This document shows, piece after piece, positions 1 to 9,047 of a stretch of DNA of 64,000 nt (its first letter is position 1; the number at the start of each line of letters is the position of its first letter). A model generated the notes under the pieces. That model was not told the DNA's origin and made no database searches. It worked only from the letters and a program-made list of their open reading frames with translations. The translations under genes and the position numbers were made by a program. Origin of the DNA: Chloracidobacterium sp. N (GTDB taxonomy: Bacteria; Acidobacteriota; Blastocatellia; Chloracidobacteriales; Chloracidobacteriaceae); contig NZ_CP072642.1 in assembly GCF_018304765.1 (NCBI RefSeq), positions 1,827,819-1,891,818 of the forward strand, written 5' to 3'.

Positions 1-2
1 TC

Positions 3-737
3 AGCCGACTGGGACTTACGGCAGACGCGCTCCGGTGCGGCACGCATCCGCCGTTCAACCGCGCTGCGGCCCGCCGCCTTGCCGGGGTCACCATCACGGC
101 ATTGCACAACAACTGTTCCGGCAAACACGCCGGCATGCTGGCTGGCTGTCTCGCAGCCGGTTTTGCGACCGCGGATTACGATGCTCCGACACACCCGCTT
201 CAGACTGAAATTGCCAACACCATCGCCACGATGTGCAACGTGGCAGTGGGAGCCATGCCCCGTGGCCTGGATGGCTGCACAGTGCCTACCTGGGCCGTGC
301 CACTCCAGAACCTGGCCGTTGGTTATGCCCGGCTCTTTGCCCATTCCCCTTACCCGGAGGAAAGCCGGCGGGTGGCGACGGCCATGCTGGCGCATCCCGA
401 ACTCATCGGCGGAACCGAGCGCATTGACACGGACCTGATGCGCGCCGTACCGGGGCACCTGCTCTCGAAGGTCGGCGCGGAAGGTGTCCACGCTGTTGCC
501 GTCCCGGCGAGCGATCGCTTTCCCGATGCGCTTGGTCTAGCAGTCAAGATTGAGGATGGCGACAGCTTCCGCGCCCGCAATACGGTCGTACTGGAGGTGC
601 TCCGGCACCTGGAGCTGCTCGGTGCTCAGCCGTACGCGGCGCTCATGGCAAAGTACAGCCAGCCCATTCTGACCCACCGCCAACAACCGGCCGGTGAACT
701 GCGCGCCGTGTTTCAGCTCACCCAGGCCACCCCGTAG
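3..737 (+). CDS. L-asparaginase II family protein (5' partial)
   Basis: The gene enters from the left edge in frame and ends at a TAG. Translated from base 3 it carries the asparaginase II (PF06089) signature: a Cys-Gly-x-His-Pro-Pro stretch followed by 'HNNCSGKHAGML'. That motif is the family hallmark around the nucleophile region. The family hydrolyses L-asparagine to aspartate and ammonia in the cytoplasm. About 244 residues are visible, so roughly the N-terminal quarter to third is missing. It converges on the lptC/ostA-like gene with only 4 bases between the two stops. The family call is firm; the start lies outside the window. Confidence 0.88.
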   Translation, partial: SRLGLTADALRCGTHPPFNRAAARRLAGVTITALHNNCSGKHAGMLAGCLAAGFATADYDAPTHPLQTEIANTIATMCNVAVGAMPRGLDGCTVPTWAVPLQNLAVGYARLFAHSPYPEESRRVATAMLAHPELIGGTERIDTDLMRAVPGHLLSKVGAEGVHAVAVPASDRFPDALGLAVKIEDGDSFRARNTVVLEVLRHLELLGAQPYAALMAKYSQPILTHRQQPAGELRAVFQLTQATP

Positions 738-741
738 AAAC

Positions 742-2970
742 CTATGGCTTGGGCTGGTAGGTCGTGCGGATGCGCTGACCTTTCGCGCCGCCTGAAGCCC
801 GGACACTCCCTTCTGATTTGACGAAGGAAATCTCCGGTGCCACGGACACCCCGCGCTCGACATCCTCGACCCGGGCGAGATTGCCAACCACCACGTAGCG
901 GTCGTCGGCCGCTGTGTACCGGGCGAGATCGCCCGTCACCCGGCGGCCGGGCTGGACGATGACCACCTGATTGGTGGCCGTCAGGCGCTCCAGCCGGTTC
1001 TCACGCGCAGCCAGCTCGATTTCGACTTCCCCGGCTGTCAGCGTCGTGTCGCTCTGCGTCAACCTGACATCTCCGGTGTAGCGCGCCCGCCGCTCCACAT
1101 CGCTGTAGGTAAAGGTCTGCGCCGTACCAAACACCGGGGCATCTTCGGGAGTGGATGCAGCTTTTGGTGAGGCAGGACGGGCCAGGCGGTAAAAGGCCGT
1201 GGAGACGTGCCCGGTTGCCGTCAGGCGGCGGTCAGCCTTGAACAGTTCCAACCGGTCGCCACGTACGAAGCTGTCTCCCTGCCAGCAGCGCGCTTCGCCG
1301 GTGAAGACGGCCCGCTGTGGTTCGACCTGCGCTTCCTGCGCCGTGATGAAAACAGGTGCCATTGGCTGCCCGAACATCCCCGTGTTGCCGGTCTGGCGGG
1401 CTTCGTAGTACGTCGTACGCACGTCGCCGCGCGCCACATGGGAGCGTGCCGCCGTGGACAGGTCGAGTTCCCGGGCCTCTGCCCGCAAGGTCTCGTCCCA
1501 TACGACCGGACGCTTTTCACGACCGCGCAACTCGACGACTTCCTGCGCCCGAAGAAATGTGGCCTGCTCGGCCCGCGCCTGGCGTGGACCTTCCTCGAAA
1601 GCCACCTGGCCGGTTTGCACAATACGGACCAGCTCGCCCTGCGCTGCATCAAACGTGGCTTCCGCCCGATCACTCGTCGTCCGGCGGGGAATCCGCAGTG
1701 AGTTGTCCAGCGCCGGCTCGGCCCGCATCTCGACGCCGCCGGTGGCTGTACAGGTCTGCACTTTTCCGTCGGGGTAAAAGTCTGCCGTGAGACGTGGTGC
1801 GCGGAGGATTTTGCTTTCGCTGCGCGGCGTCGGTGCCAGTGGCGCTACGGTCAGGACGGCAGCCCCATCCGCCTCGGCGCTCTGCATGACCTGTCCCCCC
1901 GGCGCAAAAGTCACGCGCAGCGTGTCGGATTGAAGGTTTTTCCGCTCCGGCGTCCGGCCAGCCGTGGTACTGACCGGCTCAATGTGCAGGTGCGCGTTGC
2001 CGGTTGCCTGCGCCCGTGTGATCTCACTGGCATTTGCGCCACGGGTAAAGGAAGCTTCCAGACGCTCGCCGGTCACTTCGCGGTGTTCAGTCCCGGTTTG
2101 CTGCCGGAGGACAGGTTGCCCCGTACCGACGGCCTGCGTCAGCCCTCCCAGGGGATCGAAGTCGAAGGTCAGCACCGAGGCCGTCAGAACAAAACCTTTT
2201 TCGGCACTCTGCAAGGTGGCCGCCGTCTGGGCTTCGACCCGGCGGAGGCGCTGGGCGTCATCGAGTTGAGCGATCAGGGTTTGCGCCGCAAGGGCATCCC
2301 CGCGTTGTGTCACCCGCGCCCCCTGGCCAAGCACGAGGCGTTTTTCGCGGGCCAGATATTCAGCCCGACCGGCAGTGATGACGGTCGTGGGCTGGGTTGG
2401 CTTTTCAGGGGTAACGGTCGTGCGCACGTCCTTTTCCAACACCAGCCGGTCGGCCTTGCCATCGAACTGCGCCCCCCTGGCTTCTCCGCTCACACGCCCG
2501 CGGACGAACTGCACCGGGTCGGACGTGGTGGCCGCTTCAGCCTCGCGGTCATAGCGGATGGACTCGGTTTTAACGGTCAGGCCCTGGGTCGTCGTCAGCA
2601 CGACGTTGCCCCTGAAATCCGAAGTCCGCGCCGTTGGATCATAGTCACAGGTTTCGGCCGTCAGCTTGCCCGTAGGCTGTCCTTGGGCGTCAAATGTCTG
2701 CAACTCAACGCCTTCGAGTTTGTGCTGTCCGTTCACAAAAGCCGTATCCCGCTTCGCCCGGAGGATCAGCCGGGTGATGTCGCCTTCTTTGTGAAGGTAC
2801 TGGAAATCGTTGGAAACAACCTCGATGTCCGGGGTGAGGTCCCGGCGTGCCACATCTGGCGGCCTGGAGGGCGCGCGCCGGGTCACGAAATAGGACAGGA
2901 GATAGGCCGTCGTCACCAGCACGCCGGTCAGCGCCAGGAATCGAAGCCACCGCTGTGCACCCAACGTCAT
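742..2970 (-). CDS. LptC/OstA-repeat lipopolysaccharide transport-like protein
   Basis: The 742-residue protein has one N-terminal membrane segment (about residues 9-27), then a region like LptC with the typical '...VVSNDFQYLHKEGDITRL' pattern near residue 52. After it come many beta-rich OstA/LptA-like repeats ('TAETCDYDPTARTSDFRGNV', 'GDRLELFKADRRLTATGHV', 'AGEVEIELAARENRLERL'). LptC and LptA bridge the periplasm and carry LPS from the inner to the outer membrane. Typical LptC is about 190 residues and LptA about 180, so this protein has several extra beta-jellyroll units and may act as a pre-fused bridge. It ends 15 bases beyond the start of nagZ, in the order nagZ then lptC/ostA. The function is inferred from domain type. 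Confidence 0.75.
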   Translation of the reverse strand: MTLGAQRWLRFLALTGVLVTTAYLLSYFVTRRAPSRPPDVARRDLTPDIEVVSNDFQYLHKEGDITRLILRAKRDTAFVNGQHKLEGVELQTFDAQGQPTGKLTAETCDYDPTARTSDFRGNVVLTTTQGLTVKTESIRYDREAEAATTSDPVQFVRGRVSGEARGAQFDGKADRLVLEKDVRTTVTPEKPTQPTTVITAGRAEYLAREKRLVLGQGARVTQRGDALAAQTLIAQLDDAQRLRRVEAQTAATLQSAEKGFVLTASVLTFDFDPLGGLTQAVGTGQPVLRQQTGTEHREVTGERLEASFTRGANASEITRAQATGNAHLHIEPVSTTAGRTPERKNLQSDTLRVTFAPGGQVMQSAEADGAAVLTVAPLAPTPRSESKILRAPRLTADFYPDGKVQTCTATGGVEMRAEPALDNSLRIPRRTTSDRAEATFDAAQGELVRIVQTGQVAFEEGPRQARAEQATFLRAQEVVELRGREKRPVVWDETLRAEARELDLSTAARSHVARGDVRTTYYEARQTGNTGMFGQPMAPVFITAQEAQVEPQRAVFTGEARCWQGDSFVRGDRLELFKADRRLTATGHVSTAFYRLARPASPKAASTPEDAPVFGTAQTFTYSDVERRARYTGDVRLTQSDTTLTAGEVEIELAARENRLERLTATNQVVIVQPGRRVTGDLARYTAADDRYVVVGNLARVEDVERGVSVAPEISFVKSEGSVRASGGAKGQRIRTTYQPKP

Positions 2971-2985
2971 GGGCCGATTTTCTCT

Positions 2986-4110
2986 TCAGGACAGACTTTC
3001 CTGTGGCGCGGCTGACCCCATCACCGCCCGGTGAAGGACGGCCAACCGCTCTGTTGCCCGGCGGAACGCTTCGGCGCTGTAGGCATAGGGAGCCATGACC
3101 ATGGCCTTGACTTTGGCAATCCGGTCAATCGAGACCTCCAGACGCGACCGGGGAATTCGCCCGGTCTCCACAGCGCGCACGAGCGTCGTCTGGGCTTCCT
3201 GCATCAGGTCAGGACGGCTACAGACAAGCAGCATATCGTTACCGGCTTCGACGGCACGGACGACAGCTTCTGAAAACTCAACGGTTTTCTGGATGGCGCC
3301 CATTTCGAGATCGTCACAAATAGCGATGCCGGAAAACTCCATGCGCTTGCGGAGCAGGTCCGTCACGACGTTGCGGGACAGCGAGGCCGGAATACCGCTG
3401 TGACCGTCAAAGGCCGGATAACTGGCATGGGCGGTCATCACCGCCGGGACACGGGTGTAGAGCGTGCTGAACAGGTCGGCATAAACCCGCAGGTCTTCCG
3501 CCAGAAGCTGCTTTTCCGAACGGTTGACGGTGGGCAGGGCGTGGTGGGAATCCACGGCTGTGTCGCCCAGACCCGGAAAGTGTTTGCCGCACCCCAGAAT
3601 GCCGTGGTTCTGCAAACCTTCGAGGTAGGTCCCGGCAAAGCGGATGACCGTCATGGCCTGCCCACCCCAGCAACGTTCTTCCAGCCCGTTGGGCTGATCG
3701 TTGGCGGCCTCGATGTCGAGCACCGGGGCAAAGTTCATGTTGAAGCCCAGCAGCCGGAGCAAATCCGCCGTCACCACCCCCAGTTCAAAGGCCAGCTTGG
3801 CATCGTCCGCAAGTGAAATTTGCTTTGCCGAGGGCATCGGCCCGGCCAGGTGGCGGAGGCGGTCCACACGCCCGCCTTCCTGGTCAATCGAGATGAGTGG
3901 CATCACCCGACTGAAGCGGCGGATGTCGGCTGTCAGTTCGGCCGTTTGCTGCGGGGACTCCAGATTACGGGCGAAGAGAATGACGCCACCCGGCTGGATG
4001 GACTTGACAAGCTGCTGTGCTTCGGCATCCAGGGTTGGACCGGGCAAGCCGATGAACAACAACTGCCCGACTTTTTGTTCCAGCGAAAACATGCGTGTTG
4101 GAGTGGTCAT
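2986..4110 (-). CDS. nagZ: Beta-N-acetylhexosaminidase (GH3, NagZ-type)
   Basis: The 374-residue protein is a single-domain glycoside hydrolase family 3 enzyme. It shows the diagnostic 'KHFPGLGD' motif, the '[12 protein letters not shown]' strand and the catalytic aspartate in '[10 protein letters not shown]'. NagZ removes N-acetylglucosamine from muropeptides during peptidoglycan recycling, normally in the cytoplasm; no signal peptide is visible. Its ATG overlaps the mtnA stop by four bases (ATGA), so translation is probably coupled to mtnA. The length is close to the 340-370 residues usual for NagZ. Confidence 0.9.
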   Translation of the reverse strand: MTTPTRMFSLEQKVGQLLFIGLPGPTLDAEAQQLVKSIQPGGVILFARNLESPQQTAELTADIRRFSRVMPLISIDQEGGRVDRLRHLAGPMPSAKQISLADDAKLAFELGVVTADLLRLLGFNMNFAPVLDIEAANDQPNGLEERCWGGQAMTVIRFAGTYLEGLQNHGILGCGKHFPGLGDTAVDSHHALPTVNRSEKQLLAEDLRVYADLFSTLYTRVPAVMTAHASYPAFDGHSGIPASLSRNVVTDLLRKRMEFSGIAICDDLEMGAIQKTVEFSEAVVRAVEAGNDMLLVCSRPDLMQEAQTTLVRAVETGRIPRSRLEVSIDRIAKVKAMVMAPYAYSAEAFRRATERLAVLHRAVMGSAAPQESLS

Positions 4111-5168
4111 GTGCCGGCCGCCAACCGGCGCAACGACACGGTAAAGGGAGGGTAGGCAACCCCACGCTCCGTAATAATCCCGGTGATGAGATCGTGTGGC
4201 GTCACGTCAAAGGCCGGGTTGGCAACGGCCACACCAGCGGGCGCCACCGGTACGGACGCAATATGCGTGACTTCCTGTGCGGCGCGGTCTTCAATCGGAA
4301 TGCCATCGCCGGTTTCAAGGGTCAGGTCCAAGGTGGAAACCGGCGCGGCCACATAGAATGGAATGCGATGGCGCTGGGCCAGCACGGCGACCATGTAGGT
4401 GCCAATCTTGTTGGCGGTGTCACCGTTGGCGGCAATCCGGTCAGCGCCGACAACAACACAGTCAATGCGCCCCAGCTTCATGAAGTGACCGGCCATGTTG
4501 TCGCAGATCAACGTCACCGGTATGCCGTCCTGCATCAGTTCCCACGTCGTCAGGCGTGCGCCCTGCAAAAAAGGACGGGTTTCGTCAGCGTAAACGGTAA
4601 TCCGCTTTCCCTGCTCGACGGCCGTGCGAATCACTCCCAGCGCCGTCCCATAGCCAGCCGTTGCCAGTGCGCCGGCGTTACAGTGGGTCAGTACGGTTGC
4701 GCCATCGGGAATGAGTTCCGCGCCGTGGCGACCAATCTGGCGGCAGGTGGCAATGTCTTCCGCATGGATGGCCTGGGCTTCCGCCAGCAGGGCTTCCGCA
4801 ATCTGTGCTTCAGGCGTCTTTTCGGCGCGCAGATGTTCAAACCTGCGACGCATGCGCTCGATGGCCCAGAACAGGTTGACGGCGGTCGGGCGGGTGGCGG
4901 CCAGCGTCTGGCAAATCCGCTCGAAAGCCGCCGGGAGGTCTTCCCCGGCGGCCACACTTGCCCGAACGCCCAAGGCAATGCCCAACGCCGCTGCCACGCC
5001 AATGGCCGGGGCCCCACGGATCACCATCGTCCGAATGGCCTCAGCAACCTCCTCATAGGTTGCGTACGTATGATATGTCTCCCTGCCGGGCAAAACGCGC
5101 TGATCAATGACACGCACGCCAGCCGGCGTCCACTCCACAGTGCGCATACAGTGTTCGGTACTTTTCAC
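4107..5168 (-). CDS. mtnA: S-methyl-5-thioribose-1-phosphate isomerase
   Basis: The 353-residue protein matches MtnA of the methionine salvage pathway. It has the N-terminal '[18 protein letters not shown]' motif, a central '[20 protein letters not shown]' with the catalytic cysteine, and the C-terminal '[18 protein letters not shown]' pattern with the '[18 protein letters not shown]' ending. The enzyme converts methylthioribose-1-phosphate to methylthioribulose-1-phosphate. eIF2B-alpha-like proteins share the fold, but the motifs fit MtnA. No other methionine-salvage genes are in the window. An internal ATG at 5147 is an alternative start. The gene overlaps nagZ by four bases. Confidence 0.93.
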   Translation of the reverse strand: MKSTEHCMRTVEWTPAGVRVIDQRVLPGRETYHTYATYEEVAEAIRTMVIRGAPAIGVAAALGIALGVRASVAAGEDLPAAFERICQTLAATRPTAVNLFWAIERMRRRFEHLRAEKTPEAQIAEALLAEAQAIHAEDIATCRQIGRHGAELIPDGATVLTHCNAGALATAGYGTALGVIRTAVEQGKRITVYADETRPFLQGARLTTWELMQDGIPVTLICDNMAGHFMKLGRIDCVVVGADRIAANGDTANKIGTYMVAVLAQRHRIPFYVAAPVSTLDLTLETGDGIPIEDRAAQEVTHIASVPVAPAGVAVANPAFDVTPHDLITGIITERGVAYPPFTVSLRRLAAGT

Positions 5169-5243
5169 ACCCTTACCGTCGCGGGCCAGTCTCTGGTAAT
5201 CGGCGGGCCATACTAAGCAAGTCCCGGGAGCTTGGCAAACCCG

Positions 5244-7094
5244 TCACGGCGCATGGCTTGCCGCCTCGCCGGAAGTGGCTTTACGGCGCAGCAGCGCAAT
5301 GCCAAAGGCCTCGCCAATCGGCGGCGCTCCATAGACCTGCACCACCTCATAGTGCTTGTCAACCCAGGCCAGGATGGTGCGTCCAAAGCGTGGGTCCTGT
5401 CCAAAGGGGGCCAGTCCGTATTCGTAAAAGTTACGCTGCACCAGGGCAATGTAATCGGGCGGATGAGCCGTCAGTGTTTCCACCACCCGTTCCTCCCCAC
5501 CATAGACCGCCATCAGAACGGGATCGAAAACGGTGTACGGCGTCGGGTTTTCACGCCGTAGCAGGTAGTTGAGAACAATGCCGTCCGGGATGACGACCAG
5601 CGTTGCCCCCGGTGGCATGGTCTGCGCCATGTTCTCCAGCGCCGCAGCCGTGATGCCCCCGGTCTCGCTCAGCGGCGGTCCGAAGGTCTGCATGCGGTCG
5701 GCGCCAGCGCCGAGCGGTATGGTCTTTGCCGAGTGGAAGTAGCTACGGCTTTCCTGCGCTGCCAGAAAAAAGGCCACCAACACCCCGGCGCTTCCCCAGC
5801 GGACGAGCGCACCCGTGCCCCACGCCTTCGCCCGGATGAACTCCGGCCAGAGGCTGATGGCGCTCACCGCCAGCAGCACCGTGGCCGGCAACGCCAGCGT
5901 GAAACCATACTGGCCGGCGTGGGCTGCCAGTCCGAGTTTCCCCAGCAGCAGCAGCCCGAACACGCACCAGACCGTAAGGGGAATCCACCGCTGTGCAAGC
6001 TGCGTCTGATCAGAACAGTGCATGGTCGTCCAGGCCACACCGGCGAGGATCAGTCCGGTCAGCAGTGGGAGTGGGCGCAAAAAGAAAGCCCATGGCATGC
6101 ACGTGTGGGCAATGAGCCAGGTGACCAAAAAGGCGGCCCCGGACCAAACCACCCATCCGCGTGTCACCCTGCGCAGCGCCACTTCCAGACCGGTAAATAC
6201 GCCCAGGACGCCGATAAACGCCCCGCAACCGCCCCCCATACGGAGGAGGTTTTCCCTCCAGCGCCCCAGTCCCATGACGCGCTGGTAAAACACCTGTCCG
6301 ACGGCATCCGTCCGGGCCACATTCAGCCAGTTCCCAAGCAAGCCCGTCAGGGCCACCCCCAACGGCATCTGGGTAGCAAGGTACAGGCCAAATCCAACCG
6401 GCACGACCGCGACACCGCCGACAAACCAGCCTATATCCTGTCGCCATCGTTCCCGTCGGGGCGGCAGGTAGTTGAAGCCGAGCCAGTAGCCACCAGCCAG
6501 CGCCCCGGCCAGGGCCACGGATGGTTCAATCTTTGTCAGGCAAACCGCGCCAAAGCAGAGACCAACGCCAAAGGAACGCCATTTCCCACCCTGCCTGAGA
6601 TACGTGGCAAAGATAGCCAGCCCCAGGATGGCCAACCCAAGGCCGTGAACGGCTTCATGACGATAGGGCGCGACGTAATCCCAGCTTCCGTCGGTTTCAT
6701 AGGCCTGAAAGGCAAACACGACGAGCAGGACCAACCCGGCGGTGAAGCCGGCGGCCCGCTCAATCGTCCGGGTGAAAAAGCGATAGAGCAGCACCGTCAG
6801 ACCGGCCACGAACGCGATGTTGACCAGCGACAGGGTCAGATAGGACACCCCAAACAACCGGAACCACAGTGCATTCGTGTACTGCGACAGCGGCCCGCCC
6901 AACCACACGATGTCCCGGTACAGATGCTTCCCTTCGGACAACTGCCAGGCAACATACAGCTCGATGCCAAAATCCACGAATGGATTGCCCCACCTCCGCC
7001 AGCTTCCCCACACCAGAACGGCAAAGACGAGCGCCAGCAGCAGCGGATAGAACCAGCGGGTTGCCCCGTCGGATGGCGTCGCATTCGTCGTCAT
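5244..7094 (-). CDS. Polytopic membrane protein, GT39-like glycosyltransferase
   Basis: The ATG at 7094 is chosen because it overlaps the upstream gmhB-like stop as ATGA. It gives a 616-residue protein with about ten or more hydrophobic segments, starting at residues 14-31. The first periplasmic loop has an acidic pair in 'DFGIELYVAWQ' followed by 'LYRDIVWLGGPLSQ', the arrangement seen in GT-C fold (ArnT/PMT-like, PF13231 type) glycosyltransferases that use polyprenyl-phosphate sugars. The soluble C-terminal tail (about 490-616) resembles the tails of the two paralogues at 13.7 and 31 kb ('LLRRENPTPYTVFDP'). Donor and acceptor are unknown. The neighbouring heptose phosphatase suggests envelope polysaccharide work. 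Confidence 0.7.
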   Translation of the reverse strand: MTTNATPSDGATRWFYPLLLALVFAVLVWGSWRRWGNPFVDFGIELYVAWQLSEGKHLYRDIVWLGGPLSQYTNALWFRLFGVSYLTLSLVNIAFVAGLTVLLYRFFTRTIERAAGFTAGLVLLVVFAFQAYETDGSWDYVAPYRHEAVHGLGLAILGLAIFATYLRQGGKWRSFGVGLCFGAVCLTKIEPSVALAGALAGGYWLGFNYLPPRRERWRQDIGWFVGGVAVVPVGFGLYLATQMPLGVALTGLLGNWLNVARTDAVGQVFYQRVMGLGRWRENLLRMGGGCGAFIGVLGVFTGLEVALRRVTRGWVVWSGAAFLVTWLIAHTCMPWAFFLRPLPLLTGLILAGVAWTTMHCSDQTQLAQRWIPLTVWCVFGLLLLGKLGLAAHAGQYGFTLALPATVLLAVSAISLWPEFIRAKAWGTGALVRWGSAGVLVAFFLAAQESRSYFHSAKTIPLGAGADRMQTFGPPLSETGGITAAALENMAQTMPPGATLVVIPDGIVLNYLLRRENPTPYTVFDPVLMAVYGGEERVVETLTAHPPDYIALVQRNFYEYGLAPFGQDPRFGRTILAWVDKHYEVVQVYGAPPIGEAFGIALLRRKATSGEAASHAP

Positions 7095-7708
7095 GAGCCG
7101 GCCTTCGGTGGGGCGACGGACGGGGCGCCCTGCCTCTCCAGAACCCAGGTCACGGCGTCCAGAACATCTTCGGCAACGTAGTCCGGCCAACCGGACCACT
7201 GCTCCCGTTGATACTCATACTCGCCCCGCCCGTAACCCGTAAGCACCAGCACGCCCTGCGCGCCCACCCGGTGCGCCAACTGCACGTCACTGTAGCGGTC
7301 GCCAACAACGACACACTGCGTAAGTTCCAGCCCAAAGTCACGCGCCGCCTGAAGCAGCAAACCGGGCTTGGGCTTGCGACACTCACAATCCAGCCGGTAG
7401 GGCGGCTCGCCGACGGTTGGATGGTGCGGGCAGACGTAAATCGCATCGAGCCGCGCCCCAGCGGCGGCGAGTTCTTCCCGCAACCGGGCATGGACGGCCT
7501 CAATCATCCAGCCCGGAAAATAGCCCCGCGCTGCCCCGGCCTGGTTTGTCACCACAATGGCCCGCCACCCGGCAGCATTGACGGCCCGGACGGCCGCCGC
7601 TGCCGCCGGCAGCAGGCGCAGACGGGACACGTGGTTGATGTAGCCGACTTCCTCGTTGAGCGTGCCGTCCCGGTCAAAAAAGATGGCGCGGTGGGCAACG
7701 TCCGTCAT
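7091..7708 (-). CDS. gmhB: HAD-IIIA phosphatase, D,D-heptose 1,7-bisphosphate phosphatase-like
   Basis: The 205-residue protein begins with the HAD nucleophile motif 'IFFDRDGTLN', followed by 'VVTNQAGAARGYF' (motif II). The zinc loop is 'YVCPHHP' with the distal 'CECRKPKPG', and motif III/IV is 'VVVGDRYSDVQLA'. The zinc loop and the length are typical of GmhB, which dephosphorylates heptose 1,7-bisphosphate in ADP-heptose (LPS core) synthesis. The closely related HisB N-terminal phosphatase cannot be wholly excluded, but no his genes are near. The gene starts three bases after the nuoF stop and overlaps the downstream glycosyltransferase, so the three are probably co-transcribed. Confidence 0.85.
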   Translation of the reverse strand: MTDVAHRAIFFDRDGTLNEEVGYINHVSRLRLLPAAAAAVRAVNAAGWRAIVVTNQAGAARGYFPGWMIEAVHARLREELAAAGARLDAIYVCPHHPTVGEPPYRLDCECRKPKPGLLLQAARDFGLELTQCVVVGDRYSDVQLAHRVGAQGVLVLTGYGRGEYEYQREQWSGWPDYVAEDVLDAVTWVLERQGAPSVAPPKAGS

Positions 7709-7711
7709 CGT

Positions 7712-8986
7712 TCAGGCTGCCGAGGGCACCGCCGTCGCCGGCTTGACGTGCTTGAGAAAGTCTTCGGGAAACTTCTTCATCGCACTCGTAATCGGCCACA
7801 CTGCCGCATCACCCAGCGGACAGTGTGACCGGCCCTCGATATTCGGGCACAACCGCCGGATGGTGTCCAGGTCAGCCGTCGTGCCCTCGCCGCGCGCAAT
7901 CTTTTTGAACAGCTTGAGCAGCCAGTCCGTCCCCTCCCGACATGGCGTGCACCAGCCACAGGACTCGTGGTTGTAGAAGTGGATGAGGTTGTAGGTCGTC
8001 ATGAAAACGTCCGTCGTTTCATCCATGACGATGACCCCGCCCGAACCGAGCATCGAGCCGGCCTTGACCATGCCTTCGTAGTCGAGCGTCGCCTGCTCGA
8101 CCTCCTCGGCCGTCATGATCGGAACCGATGAGCCACCCGGAATGACGGCCTTGAGCTTGCGCCCCCCACGGATGCCCCCGCAGTCCTCCTCAATGAGCTG
8201 CTTGAGCGGATAGCCCATGCGGACTTCATAGTTCCCCGGACGATTGACGTGACCGCTGACGGAAAAGATTTTTGTCCCACCGGATTTTTCCGTTCCCAAG
8301 CTGCGGTACCAGTCGCCGCCATGGACGATGATGTGCGGCACGGCGCAGAAGGTCTCGACGTTGTTGACAACCGTCGGACAGCCATACAGTCCGGCAACCG
8401 CCGGAAACGGCGGCTTGATCCGGGGATGCCCCCGGTAGCCCTCCAGTGAGTTGAGCAGCGCCGTTTCCTCGCCGCAGATGTAGGCCCCGGCCCCCGGATG
8501 CACGACGATTTCACATTCAAATGATGTGCCGCAGATGTTTTTCCCGACGAAACCATGTTCCCGGGCTTCGGCAATCGCCTGTTCGAGAATGGCGATCAGA
8601 TACCAGTATTCGCCCCGGATGTAGATGAACACCTGCTTTGACAGCAGCGCATAGGCGGCAATGAGCAGGCCTTCGATGAGCTGGTGCGGGTCTTTTTCCA
8701 TCAGCTCGCGGTCCTTGCACGTCCCCGGCTCACTTTCGTCGGCATTGCACACGACATACTTCGGTTTGGGCGAGTTGACGGGCACAAAGCCCCATTTCAT
8801 CCCGGTGGGAAAACCAGCCCCGCCGCGCCCACGCAGGGAGGACTTTTTGACTTCCTCGATGACCTCCGCCGGCTGCATGCCGGTCAGGGCCTTTTTGAGG
8901 CCGGCGTAGCCGCCATCGGCCAGGTAGGTGGCGATACTGCGTGAGTTGGGCGTATCAAAACGCCTGGTCAGGAGTTTGGTCTGCAT
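7712..8986 (-). CDS. nuoF: NADH-quinone oxidoreductase subunit F
   Basis: The ATG at 8986 gives 424 residues, the usual NuoF length; the frame stays open upstream but would run into metG. Visible features are the FMN/NADH-binding 'RGRGGAGFPTGMKWGFVP', 'VCNADESEPGTCKDRELM', 'GAGAYICGEETALLNSLEG' and the N3 iron-sulfur ligands 'SCGWCTPCREG' with a fourth cysteine about 40 residues later in 'SHCPLGDA'. NuoF is the NADH-oxidising flavoprotein of complex I. No other nuo genes are in the window, so it is separated here from the rest of the complex. A related role in a hydrogenase or formate dehydrogenase diaphorase is possible, but the length and motifs favour NuoF. Confidence 0.92.
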   Translation of the reverse strand: MQTKLLTRRFDTPNSRSIATYLADGGYAGLKKALTGMQPAEVIEEVKKSSLRGRGGAGFPTGMKWGFVPVNSPKPKYVVCNADESEPGTCKDRELMEKDPHQLIEGLLIAAYALLSKQVFIYIRGEYWYLIAILEQAIAEAREHGFVGKNICGTSFECEIVVHPGAGAYICGEETALLNSLEGYRGHPRIKPPFPAVAGLYGCPTVVNNVETFCAVPHIIVHGGDWYRSLGTEKSGGTKIFSVSGHVNRPGNYEVRMGYPLKQLIEEDCGGIRGGRKLKAVIPGGSSVPIMTAEEVEQATLDYEGMVKAGSMLGSGGVIVMDETTDVFMTTYNLIHFYNHESCGWCTPCREGTDWLLKLFKKIARGEGTTADLDTIRRLCPNIEGRSHCPLGDAAVWPITSAMKKFPEDFLKHVKPATAVPSAA

Positions 8987-9047
8987 GGTCTTTCTGAACT
9001 TCTCCGCCGCGAAATAGCACTTGCATCGGGGGGTGAAGAAACCGTCC

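Noticed and set aside
5733-7181. 482-codon plus-strand frame opposite the membrane glycosyltransferase
   Set aside because: It is Pro/Arg/Gln-rich and lies antisense to a gene with clear membrane helices and an ATGA overlap to its neighbour.
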